From NCBI GenBank assembly GCA_002331045.1, contig DCYK01000022.1, forward strand, positions 1 through 34,620: a DNA stretch of 34,620 bases, in the 5' to 3' direction. The notes below the pieces were generated by a model, which was given only the letters and a program-made list of their open reading frames with translations, had not been told where the DNA came from and ran no database searches. Both the position numbers and the translations under genes were made by a program. This DNA comes from Candidatus Saccharibacteria bacterium UBA2112. GTDB taxonomy: Bacteria; Patescibacteriota; Saccharimonadia; Saccharimonadales; Saccharimonadaceae. Shown here piece after piece: positions 7,148-14,914 of the stretch; position 1 is the stretch's first letter; every line of letters starts with the position of its first letter.

Positions 7148-8047
7148 TCACTTACCCAACAGCGATCGCATAATATCGGTGAGTGTTACCAGGCCAGTTG
7201 TATTGCCTTCTTCGTCGACCACAATCATCAGATGCTGGTGGCTTTTTTGCAAAAGAGACAATGCCTGAGGCAATGGCTCATCCTCCTCTATCCTCAGGAC
7301 CTGTGGCGCCATGACTTTTTCGGCAGTGTGAGATTTTTTGGCGTTATGTATATCCAGGAGGTCTGTAATATTGAGTACCCCGATAACATTGTCAACGTTC
7401 GCCTGCATGACAGGAAACCGGCTATAGCCACTTCGGTGCAGATCATCGAGGACCAACGGCCCGACAAGCTCGTTGTGTTTAATTGCCACAATATCACGGC
7501 GTTTTGTCATTACCTCTTTTACCTGCACCTGGTGCCAAGATAGCCCATGCCGAACAATATTCTGTTGGTCTGGCGATAAGATATGCCCGGCACCTTCAAC
7601 CAAATGCAGTAATTGTTCGACCGATTCCAGGTGTTGATCACGCGGGGTACTGTGATCTCTGCCGAGCAATCGCCCAACAAGCGGAAACTTTTCGACAAAC
7701 TGCAACAGTTTTTCCTCGTACGGTTCGTACGCCTTTGTCATGGCGTGTTGCAAGCCTTTTTGGGCAGCTACAATGAGCGCAAAAAGGATTACGCCGATAA
7801 TGATGGCAATCCCCCACCACTGCCAAATTACCAACGATAGTACCGTGAGCATAACAAGCGTCACAAATATATAAAAACGAATGATCGCATACACGTCGTC
7901 CAGATATCGTTCACGGCGCAGCGTCTGCTGATCATCACGACGTTTCAATTCGAACCGGCTATGATGTGTCCGTTGCGGTCGTAGCGCCAGCAAAAACACC
8001 AGGCTGACCGCCAAAATCCCCCAAGCGATTAGCAATAGCATTGTCAT
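7148..8047 (-). CDS. CBS-domain membrane protein, CNNM/hemolysin C-like
   Basis: 299 residues. A membrane helix at about 3-22 is followed by a charged segment and two more helices (about 55-95), then a linker and a CBS pair (VKEVMTKRRDIVAI... and AEKVMAPQVLRIEED...), with DEEGNTTGLVTLTDIMRSLLG at the end. The order resembles the CNNM/CorC family (Mg2+/Co2+ efflux or regulation, adenylate-sensing CBS), though the membrane part is shorter and less conserved than in typical CNNM. The -10 TATAGT (8059-8054) is 6 nt before the ATG. Divergent from the DsbA-like gene. Confidence 0.8.
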   Translation of the reverse strand: MTMLLLIAWGILAVSLVFLLALRPQRTHHSRFELKRRDDQQTLRRERYLDDVYAIIRFYIFVTLVMLTVLSLVIWQWWGIAIIIGVILFALIVAAQKGLQHAMTKAYEPYEEKLLQFVEKFPLVGRLLGRDHSTPRDQHLESVEQLLHLVEGAGHILSPDQQNIVRHGLSWHQVQVKEVMTKRRDIVAIKHNELVGPLVLDDLHRSGYSRFPVMQANVDNVIGVLNITDLLDIHNAKKSHTAEKVMAPQVLRIEEDEPLPQALSLLQKSHQHLMIVVDEEGNTTGLVTLTDIMRSLLGK

Positions 8048-8068
8048 ATGACCACTATACTATATAAT
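8041..8068 (+). promoter_or_regulatory. Promoter of the DsbA-like gene
   Basis: TTGTCA (8041-8046), 16-bp spacer, TATAAT (8063-8068). The -35 covers the start codon of the divergent CBS gene, whose own -10 (TATAGT, 8059-8054) lies 3 bp away from this -10, so the two promoters interlock. A GGAGG (8085-8089) then serves the GTG start at 8096. Confidence 0.65.
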
Positions 8069-8095
8069 GGTATTTACTAGTAATGGAGGAGCCTT

Positions 8096-8764
8096 GTGAG
8101 TAGAAACACGTGGATTATTTTTATCGTCATTTGTATCGCAATTCTAGGTGGATTGATATTCTTGTCGCGTCAGGACCGTGCCGATGTCGGTGAGGTCAAC
8201 ACGAATGCAATCGTTGCCGCATCGGAAGCAAACGGCAATATCGGTGATCATGTGTATGGTTCGACAGAAGGAAACGTGTTACTGATCGAGTACGGTGATT
8301 TCCAGTGTCCTGCCTGCAAGAGCGCTTTTCCAATCCTTCAGGAAATAAAAGAGGAATACAAAGACAAACTGACGTTTATCTTCCGTAACAACCCTATCAC
8401 TCAGATCCATCCGAACGCACGGGCGGCGGCGGCGGCGGCCGAGGCTGCTGGTCTACAGGGTAAATACTGGGAGATGCACGACGCGCTGTATGAACAACAG
8501 GATGATTGGAGCAATGCTTCTGTTGACGAACGATTGTCATTCTTTGTTGCAATGGCAAAAGAGGTTGGGATCGATGATATCGACCAGTTCAAGCGTGATA
8601 TCGAAAGTGACGCTGTCAGTAGCAAAATCAACTTTGACCTGTCGCTTGGACGCAAAGACAATGTATCTGGTACACCAACAATTTTCCTCAACCAAGAACA
8701 ACTAGAAAGCGACGTTTGGGCAAACAAGGAAGCACTCAAAGCGAAAGTCGAAGAAGCCTTGTAG
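8096..8764 (+). CDS. Membrane-anchored DsbA-like thiol oxidoreductase
   Basis: 222 residues. One N-terminal helix (about 5-23) anchors the protein with the rest outside. The thioredoxin fold has CPAC (C71, C74) in GDFQCPACKSAFP, an Ala-rich helical insertion and the cis-Pro loop SGTPTIFL, matching the DsbA/BdbD/DSBA-like thioredoxin_4 group. It would form or shuffle disulfides in exported proteins, for instance the two-Cys pilins and the secreted protein at 132-668. GTG start chosen for the GGAGG 6 nt upstream and because the anchor begins there. Confidence 0.9.
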   Translation: MSRNTWIIFIVICIAILGGLIFLSRQDRADVGEVNTNAIVAASEANGNIGDHVYGSTEGNVLLIEYGDFQCPACKSAFPILQEIKEEYKDKLTFIFRNNPITQIHPNARAAAAAAEAAGLQGKYWEMHDALYEQQDDWSNASVDERLSFFVAMAKEVGIDDIDQFKRDIESDAVSSKINFDLSLGRKDNVSGTPTIFLNQEQLESDVWANKEALKAKVEEAL

Positions 8765-8785
8765 GCATACATAATCTCCAACGAG

Positions 8786-8818
8786 AAAATCGCTCCGGTG
8801 CCATGGAGCGATTTTTCT
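8786..8818 (+). terminator. Intrinsic terminator after the DsbA-like gene
   Basis: AAAATCGCTCC (8786-8796) and GGAGCGATTTT (8805-8815) form an 11-bp perfect stem with an 8-nt loop, followed by a T-rich tail. The A-run on the left lets it act on the opposite strand as well. Confidence 0.9.
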
Positions 8819-9244
8819 TTCTCTGATCAGAGATCTAGTGTGCAATATACAGTTGCCATTCGGCAGGCACCACATCCACCGCGATCTGCTTGCGCCGACT
8901 AGGCACAAACGTGACAGCTATTGGCATGAGGCTTTTGTTCTCCCTTTTCACTTATGCGTCCCGATTGATTCGACCTAATTTATAGATTTTTATTTCGTAT
9001 CCGGTTGAGACGCAAAGATAATCTTAGCAAACATACCATGCCCGGTCAATAGTCATAACAGGGGTCGTGCTTATGGTTTGCGTATAGCATCGAAGGGTAT
9101 AAATTTGTATTCTTTGAGACATGTGCAATACTTTGTGCACCTAGGGGGTAGATATTGACTATCTCTATACCTCTGCATAGCTTTTACGTATCTATAGATC
9201 GAGATCAAGCCGTTGTTAGCAATCTATAAGACAGAATCCTTACA
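8819..9244. other. Intergenic stretch with no clear gene
   Basis: About 430 bases between the terminator and the stop of the beta-helix gene. No tRNA or strong RNA fold was recognised. The only coding candidate is a 38-codon minus-strand frame at 8951-8835 (GTG start, alternative ATG at 8927) whose product (VKRENKSLMPIAVTFVPSRR...) reads like protein but has only a weak GGGA upstream. A short inverted repeat GTGCA/TGCAC lies near 9123-9141. Otherwise nothing supported. Confidence 0.5.
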
Positions 9245-10963
9245 TTACGCGGGATAGTCGAACGGACAAGTAATTTGGCCTCTTACCACTAGCTGGGTGC
9301 TAGCCAGCCCTGAAGTTGAGATTTCCGTTCCTTCAATAGTCAGTGGAAAAGCTGCAAGGTTGCCCGTTGTTCCGTTTGCTCCAATAAGCCCAACCATGCT
9401 AGTCACACCATAAGCCGTGCTGACTGATCCATGCCCAAAATTGACACTCAGTGCACCTACCGGGTAGGCAGATCCTAGACCAATACGAAGATTACCCGCG
9501 ATCGTTGCGCCAAGAGTAACATCCATCGAGAAGGTAAACGTTACCATGCCATCACGAACCTCCATATACCCGCTTCGACTGGCATATGTCTGCGAACCGC
9601 TCGTCGTGGATCCGAACACGCTTGGGAAAAAGGTGCTTTTGCCCATTTGAACACCACGTTTATATTCCGCAAATCCTGTAAGCGTGCCTGGAGAGACATT
9701 CCCCCTAGCTGTTAGGCGATTTGTATTACCCTGTGTGAAAGTAAACGGTGTCGTAGGATGACCGCGTAATAGTCCATCATTAAAGAGAAGGCTTGCCCCG
9801 GCATCAGTAATATCTAGTATAACTCCTGGATATGCAGTGGCGAGTCCATCTGTTAAATTGCCAGGATTCGCATAGACCTCAGGCTGAATGATACGAGCCC
9901 TTACATAGCCGGAATCAGCTTGCGTACGAAAACAGTAACGATACGTATCTGCATAGGGACGCTCCATGACACTAGTGCCCTGAAGCAGGAACGCGACCGA
10001 ATTCTCATAACGCGCGGTGAGTTGCGTAGTAGTTCCAAGCCACGGATGGATATCGCTCCAATAGTTAGCACCTTGATCCCATACCGCAACCGTAATATCG
10101 CGCATCGAGATATTTGCAAAACGACAATCATTCATCTTTGCTTCGATACCAACATTATCAGATACGTTGCTTGTCGTTGTATTCTTAATACGAACATCGT
10201 GAACGTGCAATTCTGCGCCTCGGGTGTCTGCTAGAATACCTCTATTCACTCCATCGATTATAGTTGGACCGTTCACGGAGAAACGCAGAACCGCATTGAC
10301 TCGTAACACCGTGTTCGCCAACAGTGCTCCATCGAGAACGCCATAACCACTAAGACACTTGTCTTCGGTATAGTTATCGGCATTTGTAGCACCGTTATTG
10401 TAATCAATCAGGATACTCATGGAAGCTCCTGCGTAGATACGAGCACCCGGTGCTAAGATTAGTGAGTTATTTGCTGATATCACTAAAGATGTGTCCAGCC
10501 TGTAGTCTCCAGCTGGAAAAAAGAATGCCATACCAGGATTACTATCTAAAGCCGCTTTAATCGAACTTGTTTGAGATGAGGACGTCCCGGTTGTCACACC
10601 ATAATCAAGAATATTATGATAGTAGTTAGCTCCAATCGCATCTCTTGCCGCCTCTGCGTTACTCCCGGCCGCTACCACGGCTGGCTTGCCACTAAGTGTG
10701 CCCCATGTGGGTACAGCAGCGTTCAGCTTTGTTTGTACACCACTATCGAGTTGTGCCTCTAGGATTGAGCCGTCCTGTATCTCTGTAGCGGTAATAGCAT
10801 CAGGAGCAATGGCACTGTTGGTAACTGCGTTATCTGCTAACTGGGCACTGCCAACTGAGTCATCCTTGAGTGTCCCGTCACTTTTATGTGCCTGTGACAA
10901 ATAATCATTCAGCACATCACCCCATGTGCCGCTGTCTTTGCCAGGGATTGGTAAACGTGCCAT
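9245..10963 (-). CDS. Beta-helix protein with LPIPGKDSGTWG N-terminal adaptor (A)
   Basis: 572 residues in two parts. Residues 1-112 are an adaptor: LPIPGKDSGTWG, LNDYLSQ, then short repeats of the kind SVGSAQLADNAVTNSAIAPD and a coiled segment, as in phage tail-fibre-like and Saccharibacteria surface proteins. About 115-410 look like a right-handed parallel beta-helix (pectate-lyase-3-like: DYGVTTG... AALDSNPGMAFFFPAGDYRLD); the last 150 form a beta-rich, Ser/Thr/Gly-rich tip. No signal peptide. The adaptor is about 80% identical by eye to that of the protein at 14914-16803 while the rest differs. Role in attachment or glycan binding/cleavage is inference. AGGAGG precedes the ATG. Confidence 0.85.
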   Translation of the reverse strand: MARLPIPGKDSGTWGDVLNDYLSQAHKSDGTLKDDSVGSAQLADNAVTNSAIAPDAITATEIQDGSILEAQLDSGVQTKLNAAVPTWGTLSGKPAVVAAGSNAEAARDAIGANYYHNILDYGVTTGTSSSQTSSIKAALDSNPGMAFFFPAGDYRLDTSLVISANNSLILAPGARIYAGASMSILIDYNNGATNADNYTEDKCLSGYGVLDGALLANTVLRVNAVLRFSVNGPTIIDGVNRGILADTRGAELHVHDVRIKNTTTSNVSDNVGIEAKMNDCRFANISMRDITVAVWDQGANYWSDIHPWLGTTTQLTARYENSVAFLLQGTSVMERPYADTYRYCFRTQADSGYVRARIIQPEVYANPGNLTDGLATAYPGVILDITDAGASLLFNDGLLRGHPTTPFTFTQGNTNRLTARGNVSPGTLTGFAEYKRGVQMGKSTFFPSVFGSTTSGSQTYASRSGYMEVRDGMVTFTFSMDVTLGATIAGNLRIGLGSAYPVGALSVNFGHGSVSTAYGVTSMVGLIGANGTTGNLAAFPLTIEGTEISTSGLASTQLVVRGQITCPFDYPA

Positions 10964-11013
10964 TAGCTGAACCTCCTGCGGTGGTTAAGCATGTATTGTT
11001 TGCTTTTTACCAT
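10963..11013 (-). CDS. Possible 16-codon upstream ORF of beta-helix gene A
   Basis: ATG at 11013-11011 opens MVKSKQYMLNHRRRFS and ends in TAA that overlaps the next ATG as TAATG. The last codons contain the AGGAGG ribosome binding site of the main gene. No Shine-Dalgarno of its own. Could be chance, but gene B also has an upstream frame ending in TAATG. Confidence 0.25.
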   Translation of the reverse strand: MVKSKQYMLNHRRRFS

Positions 11014-11052
11014 TCGTGAAACTACCCTTATGTGTGTTAGTACTTGTGGTTT

Positions 11053-11080
11053 ATTATATAGCGGTTATGGGTGGATGCAA
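11053..11080 (-). promoter_or_regulatory. Promoter of beta-helix gene A
   Basis: TTGCAT (11080-11075), 16-bp spacer, TATAAT (11058-11053) on the minus strand; predicted start near 11046 gives an 80-nt leader to the ATG at 10963. TTGCAT recurs as -35 at three other promoters in the window. Confidence 0.7.
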
Positions 11081-11103
11081 GGGGGTTGTGTGATTAACCT
11101 CCT

Positions 11104-12792
11104 TTAGGCAACACCAGGCGCCTGTTCGGGTGATGCTTCTTTGAGCGGACGTTCGCGTATCATAAAGACCAGGATTGCCGCCACGAGCATCAGCACGGAC
11201 GAAGTGATAAAGATGCGGCGCAGACTATCACTGAATGCGTAAGTTATTGTGTCGGCATACTGTGACTGCTGCTGATCAAAACGTTCTACTGCGTCCCTGC
11301 GCGGTGCTGGTGGCAGCTGCATAACACTATCATTGAACCCCTCTGTGATTCGTGCTTTGGTGTCTGGCATATTGAGATTCAGTAGCGTATTTGAATCCGT
11401 GAAATCACCGAACTGGCTGGCCTGCGAATTTTGTCTGAGCGTCTGGAGGTATGGCTCGTCCTGAACACCACTGAGATTACTGACGAGTCCTGCGGTCAGC
11501 ATCGCGCCGAACACTGCAATACCGATTGTCGAGCCAAGACTACGAAACAGTTGGTTCGAGCTGGTTGCAACACCCATTTCGTGCTGCTGAAATTCATTCT
11601 GTACTGCCAGGTTCATCACTGGCATCACAACCCCTAGGCCAGCACCGAGAAATGCCATCAATACTGCCTCGTAGACATAGGGTGATTCGGGCGTCAGTGT
11701 TGCCAACAACCCGATCATCACCGTCGCAACGACCACACCGATTTGCATGAACACCTTGTATCGGCCAGTTCGCGAAATAATCTGGCCAGATACGATCGAT
11801 GTCAGCATCAGACCACCGATCATCGGCAGTAGCATCAGCCCCGATTCGGTCGGCGAGACACCAAAGACCTGCTGATTGAATTGTGTCAGATACAAAATTG
11901 CACCCAAAAAGGCTGCGCCAAAGAACGTCGCAACACCCATGATCAACACATAGTTCCGATTGCGGAAAAATCGCAGTGGCAGAATTGGCTCTTTTGCTCG
12001 TCGTTCAACCCATATAAATGAGCCTACTGCAACGGCAACGATACTGAACATCACTGTGCGTAGTAGTTCTAGGCTCCACCCCGTTGCGTTGAGCAGATCT
12101 GCAAAGATATTCTCGGTATTATCTACGGCCAATACCAACGTACCCAGTGCAACTGTTAGCAGCGCAGCACCAATATAGTCAACCACCGGCTTTTTATCAT
12201 GTTTGAGTGGCGGACAAAATATCGCGATAATCGCAAATGCAGCAATTGCGACAGGCACATTAATCCAAAACGTCCAGCGCCAATCTGTCACCAGACCAAA
12301 CACCGCCTGACCGTCAGTCAGCCAGCCGCCAAGCAATGGACCGATGACCGACGACAGACCAAACACCGCACCAATCATTCCCTGCCACCGGCCACGTTCA
12401 CGGGCGGCAAACAGGTCGGCGATAATCGTAAAAGCATTCGCCGTGATAATACCGCCACCGATTCCCTGGAACGCCCGCCAAACTACTAACTGATCAACAG
12501 TCCCTGCCATTCCACTAAACAATGAACCAATACCAAATATCGCTACACCAAGCAGCAGGATGACGCGCCGCCCAAATAAATCTGACATTTTGCCTGCAAT
12601 TGGGACCGTAATCGTTGTTGTTAGTAGATACGCTGTCACAATCCAGCTGAGTGATTCAAATGCATTGAATTCCTCAACAATTCGGCCGAGGGCCGTTGCA
12701 ATAATCGTTTGGTCTAGCGCCACCAAAAACAAACTGGCCATGACCGAAATCATGATGATAACTTTTGCGCGCAGCGTTAAGTGATGGTGCAT
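11104..12792 (-). CDS. MFS drug transporter, DHA2/EmrB-QacA family (14 TM)
   Basis: 562 residues with about 14 hydrophobic helices. The first helix has the ALDQTI motif of DHA2 proteins, followed by SDLFGRR (motif A) and the motif C-like VFGLSSVIGPLLGGWLTD. A large hydrophilic extracytoplasmic loop (about 440-515, rich in Q, N, D) precedes the last helix. It should export lipophilic or cationic compounds using the proton gradient; the substrate is unknown. It starts 24 nt after the AbrB-type gene and is probably co-transcribed with and controlled by it. Confidence 0.93.
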   Translation of the reverse strand: MHHHLTLRAKVIIMISVMASLFLVALDQTIIATALGRIVEEFNAFESLSWIVTAYLLTTTITVPIAGKMSDLFGRRVILLLGVAIFGIGSLFSGMAGTVDQLVVWRAFQGIGGGIITANAFTIIADLFAARERGRWQGMIGAVFGLSSVIGPLLGGWLTDGQAVFGLVTDWRWTFWINVPVAIAAFAIIAIFCPPLKHDKKPVVDYIGAALLTVALGTLVLAVDNTENIFADLLNATGWSLELLRTVMFSIVAVAVGSFIWVERRAKEPILPLRFFRNRNYVLIMGVATFFGAAFLGAILYLTQFNQQVFGVSPTESGLMLLPMIGGLMLTSIVSGQIISRTGRYKVFMQIGVVVATVMIGLLATLTPESPYVYEAVLMAFLGAGLGVVMPVMNLAVQNEFQQHEMGVATSSNQLFRSLGSTIGIAVFGAMLTAGLVSNLSGVQDEPYLQTLRQNSQASQFGDFTDSNTLLNLNMPDTKARITEGFNDSVMQLPPAPRRDAVERFDQQQSQYADTITYAFSDSLRRIFITSSVLMLVAAILVFMIRERPLKEASPEQAPGVA

Positions 12793-12816
12793 AAATGACC
12801 GCCTTTCTTGTTTCTA

Positions 12817-13065
12817 TTATTTTTCTTTGGACTGTTCTTTGAACGCGCGAAAACCTTCGATTTGTTCACTCAGATGAGCCACGATATCTTCGAGCATGTC
12901 TTCCTTGAGAAACATGACACCGCCACCATGCATGGTATTAATGACATACAATTTATCGCCCGTTTTGAGGTTGAGTTCCTCACGAGCATCGGCTGGAATA
13001 ACGACCTGACCTTTTGTGCCGATCGTTGCCGTTCCATAGAGTTTTTTCTTGCCATGCATACCCAT
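12817..13065 (-). CDS. AbrB/SpoVT-type transcription regulator
   Basis: 82 residues. The swapped-hairpin AbrB domain is at about 9-55 (GTATIGTKGQVVIPADAREELNLKTGDKL), followed by a charged C-terminal helix. Such proteins are DNA-binding dimers or tetramers. First gene before the DHA2 pump; AAAGGAG lies upstream of the ATG at 13065. A perfect palindrome over its own -35 makes autoregulation likely. Confidence 0.93.
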   Translation of the reverse strand: MGMHGKKKLYGTATIGTKGQVVIPADAREELNLKTGDKLYVINTMHGGGVMFLKEDMLEDIVAHLSEQIEGFRAFKEQSKEK

Positions 13066-13087
13066 GTGTCGCTTCTCCTTTCACTCC

Positions 13088-13129
13088 ATAGTATCAAAAG
13101 TATGAAATGTATGTCAAGTTATACTTGAC
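13088..13129 (-). promoter_or_regulatory. AbrB-pump promoter with overlapping palindromic operator
   Basis: TTGACA (13117-13112), 18-bp spacer, TACTAT (13093-13088). The palindrome GTCAAGT-TAT-ACTTGAC (13113-13129) overlaps the -35, a classical repressor site, probably bound by the AbrB-type protein encoded just downstream. Confidence 0.7.
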
Positions 13130-13149
13130 TGAGTTCTGACCTGACAAAT

Positions 13150-14067
13150 CTATCGGCGACGGCGGAGAAAATAAAAACTAAACAACCCTGCAAATAGTGC
13201 ACTCAGCAATACAAGTGCCCAAAATGTCAGCGGCCAGTTCTGGCCCGGCAGATCAACATTCATACCATAGAGTCCCGCAAACATCGTTGGTATTGCAAGC
13301 GCCAGGGTAATGACTGTCAGTAAGCGAATCGTTTCGTTCAGACGTGTATCCATAACAGCACGATATGAGTCGCGAACATTCGTAATAGTACGCAGCAGTG
13401 ACTTACACCGTGCAATTAACTGCTCGAATTCAATCGATACGTCCTCGACCAAATCACGATCATCCTCATACAGCGGCAACATACGACCACCCAAGATCTT
13501 CTCGAGCGCTGTATTGGTCGACAGCAGTGCATCCAAATAATCGTTTAGTTTTCGTTCGTATTCGGTCAAGATTCGAATATCACGTGAGGTGAGCCGGTGA
13601 ACATCGCCAGTCGTTGCCCGCATTTGCCGGTTTATTGATGCCACGCGTGTCTGGTATTGTCGTGAGATTGCTTCAAGCATCAACATAAAGAATTTGTTCT
13701 TTTGCGCAGTCGCTCCTCGAGTCGTTTCGATAAATGGTCCCCACAACCGCTCTAGACTATCTCGACTCACGGTATAGAGATGTTTTTTGCCCAACGCAAA
13801 CAAGATTGGGGTCGTAAAGTCATTAAACTCATCATCTGTGTCAGGGAGTCGCGTGATGAAATACGTCCACCCATCCTCTGTTTCGACACGCGGCACCTCA
13901 TGAGGGTCCAACGCGTCGTTGAGAAGATCCTGATCCAATCCCATTTCAATGAGCGCTGCTTTTTCTTCATCATTGGGTCGCTCGACTCGCACCCAACTGC
14001 CAGGCTGCAGCTGTTCGCGCCGCTTAATCGTCGTTCGGTACTGTGTGGATCGAAGGTAGGTAATCAT
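13150..14067 (-). CDS. corA: CorA-family divalent cation transporter
   Basis: 305 residues. A soluble alpha/beta N-domain (about 1-90), a long helical stalk (about 110-245) and two C-terminal membrane helices; the pore signature YGMNV ends the first helix and the protein closes with a basic FYFLRRRR. It mediates Mg2+ (or Co2+/Zn2+) passage across the membrane as a pentamer. The ATG has no close Shine-Dalgarno; an inverted repeat lies in its leader. Confidence 0.93.
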   Translation of the reverse strand: MITYLRSTQYRTTIKRREQLQPGSWVRVERPNDEEKAALIEMGLDQDLLNDALDPHEVPRVETEDGWTYFITRLPDTDDEFNDFTTPILFALGKKHLYTVSRDSLERLWGPFIETTRGATAQKNKFFMLMLEAISRQYQTRVASINRQMRATTGDVHRLTSRDIRILTEYERKLNDYLDALLSTNTALEKILGGRMLPLYEDDRDLVEDVSIEFEQLIARCKSLLRTITNVRDSYRAVMDTRLNETIRLLTVITLALAIPTMFAGLYGMNVDLPGQNWPLTFWALVLLSALFAGLFSFYFLRRRR

Positions 14068-14074
14068 AATACAT

Positions 14075-14105
14075 CTCTGTTAATACTCCTACTATTGTAA
14101 CAGAG
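14075..14105 (-). promoter_or_regulatory. Inverted repeat upstream of corA
   Basis: CTCTGTTA (14075-14082) and TAACAGAG (14098-14105) are perfect complements around 15 nt that include AGGAG on the minus strand. A -10-like TACAAT (14099-14094) overlaps one arm. It could be an operator or an mRNA hairpin; AGGAG is 18 nt from the ATG, too far for a normal ribosome site. No known Mg2+ riboswitch was recognised. Confidence 0.4.
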
Positions 14106-14153
14106 ACTGAGAGTACACCGCTCCACTGTCAGAGCAAGCGATCCCCCACTTCC

Positions 14154-14561
14154 TCATTCTTCTATCGTATCAAGCCTGCTGTTTGCCTCTGGAACCTGTC
14201 TACCAAAAAGTTCCGGTACATGTAATACGTCGGACCCGAAAGTCCGACGTATTGTTTCTTGTTTTTGATGGGTGATTGCCTGGCGTACTTCGGTGACCCG
14301 CCTGAGTGCCTGTCTGTATGCGATGTAGAGCTCTGTGATTTCGTGCCCAATTTCCCTCGCAGTTTCATACGCATTCGCTAGTTCCGCACTCGCATAGATA
14401 GCGTCGTCTTCTGCCGAAGGCTCATATCCCCGCTCGATCCGTCTCGCTCGCTCTTCGTAAAAGCGTTCGATACGCCGTTCAAGCGAAGGGAGTTCTATAC
14501 GCTCTGCAGCAAACCGATGCTCCTCTTCAGTGTGGTCTGCACCACAAGCCAGCTCAGTCAT
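14154..14561 (-). CDS. Helical hypothetical protein
   Basis: 135 residues, highly charged and almost wholly helical (LERRIERFYEERARRIERGYE, ELANAYETAREIGHEITELYIAYRQALRRVTEV); no signal peptide or membrane helix. I do not recognise a family; a small coiled-coil structural or binding protein is the most that can be said. ATG at 14561 is chosen over a TTG two codons upstream because a good promoter places the transcript start at that ATG. Confidence 0.7.
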   Translation of the reverse strand: MTELACGADHTEEEHRFAAERIELPSLERRIERFYEERARRIERGYEPSAEDDAIYASAELANAYETAREIGHEITELYIAYRQALRRVTEVRQAITHQKQETIRRTFGSDVLHVPELFGRQVPEANSRLDTIEE

Positions 14562-14567
14562 ACACAA

Positions 14568-14596
14568 AATGTATCATATTGTTTATGCTTCGTCAA
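14568..14596 (-). promoter_or_regulatory. Leaderless promoter of the helical hypothetical gene
   Basis: TTGACG (14596-14591), 17-bp spacer, TACATT (14573-14568), then exactly 6 nt to the ATG at 14561. This is the clearest leaderless promoter in the window because both hexamers are good. Confidence 0.75.
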
Positions 14597-14633
14597 TGCA
14601 TGCGCAAGTAGTATAAGACTTATAAATAACCGT

Positions 14634-14662
14634 TTGCATTATATTAACCTCTCGTGTTTAAT
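14634..14662 (+). promoter_or_regulatory. Promoter of the small ORF - beta-helix B unit
   Basis: TTGCAT (14634-14639), 17-bp spacer, TTTAAT (14657-14662); predicted start near 14669, 36 nt before the ATG at 14705. Confidence 0.5.
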
Positions 14663-14704
14663 AGTCCTTGACACACCCAAAATAATCTCTTGTGAGGGAT
14701 AGAC

Positions 14705-14914
14705 ATGTATATCAAACAACAAGTAGGTAACCTATTCAAAAAAAAGATGGACTGCCAAGCCTTTTTCAAGCATGCTAGTGTTTACCTTGTTACTGCTATT
14801 GCCACTGCCACTACAAACAAAATCCTCATCTCACAATCACGGCAACAAAACAAGAGCCAGGGTTTTAGCTACGGTAATACACTATATAACAACAAGAAGG
14901 AGAGGTTGGCATAA
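14705..14914 (+). CDS. Possible small protein coupled to beta-helix gene B
   Basis: 69 residues, basic and polar (MYIKQQVGNLFKKKMDC...), with GAGGGA (14694-14699) at 5-nt spacing before the ATG and a stop that overlaps the next start as TAATG. The ribosome site, the promoter and the coupling favour translation; the composition is not strongly protein-like and no family is recognised. If it is not a gene, this is a 240-nt leader of the beta-helix gene. Confidence 0.4.
   Translation: MYIKQQVGNLFKKKMDCQAFFKHASVYLVTAIATATTNKILISQSRQQNKSQGFSYGNTLYNNKKERLA

Noticed and set aside
8702..8908. 68-codon minus-strand frame at the DsbA-like terminator
   Set aside because: It crosses the strong terminator hairpin and reads antisense into the end of the DsbA-like gene.
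13113..13129. Palindrome before the AbrB gene as a terminator for that region
   Set aside because: No T-run follows on either strand and it sits on the -35 of a good promoter, so an operator is the better reading.
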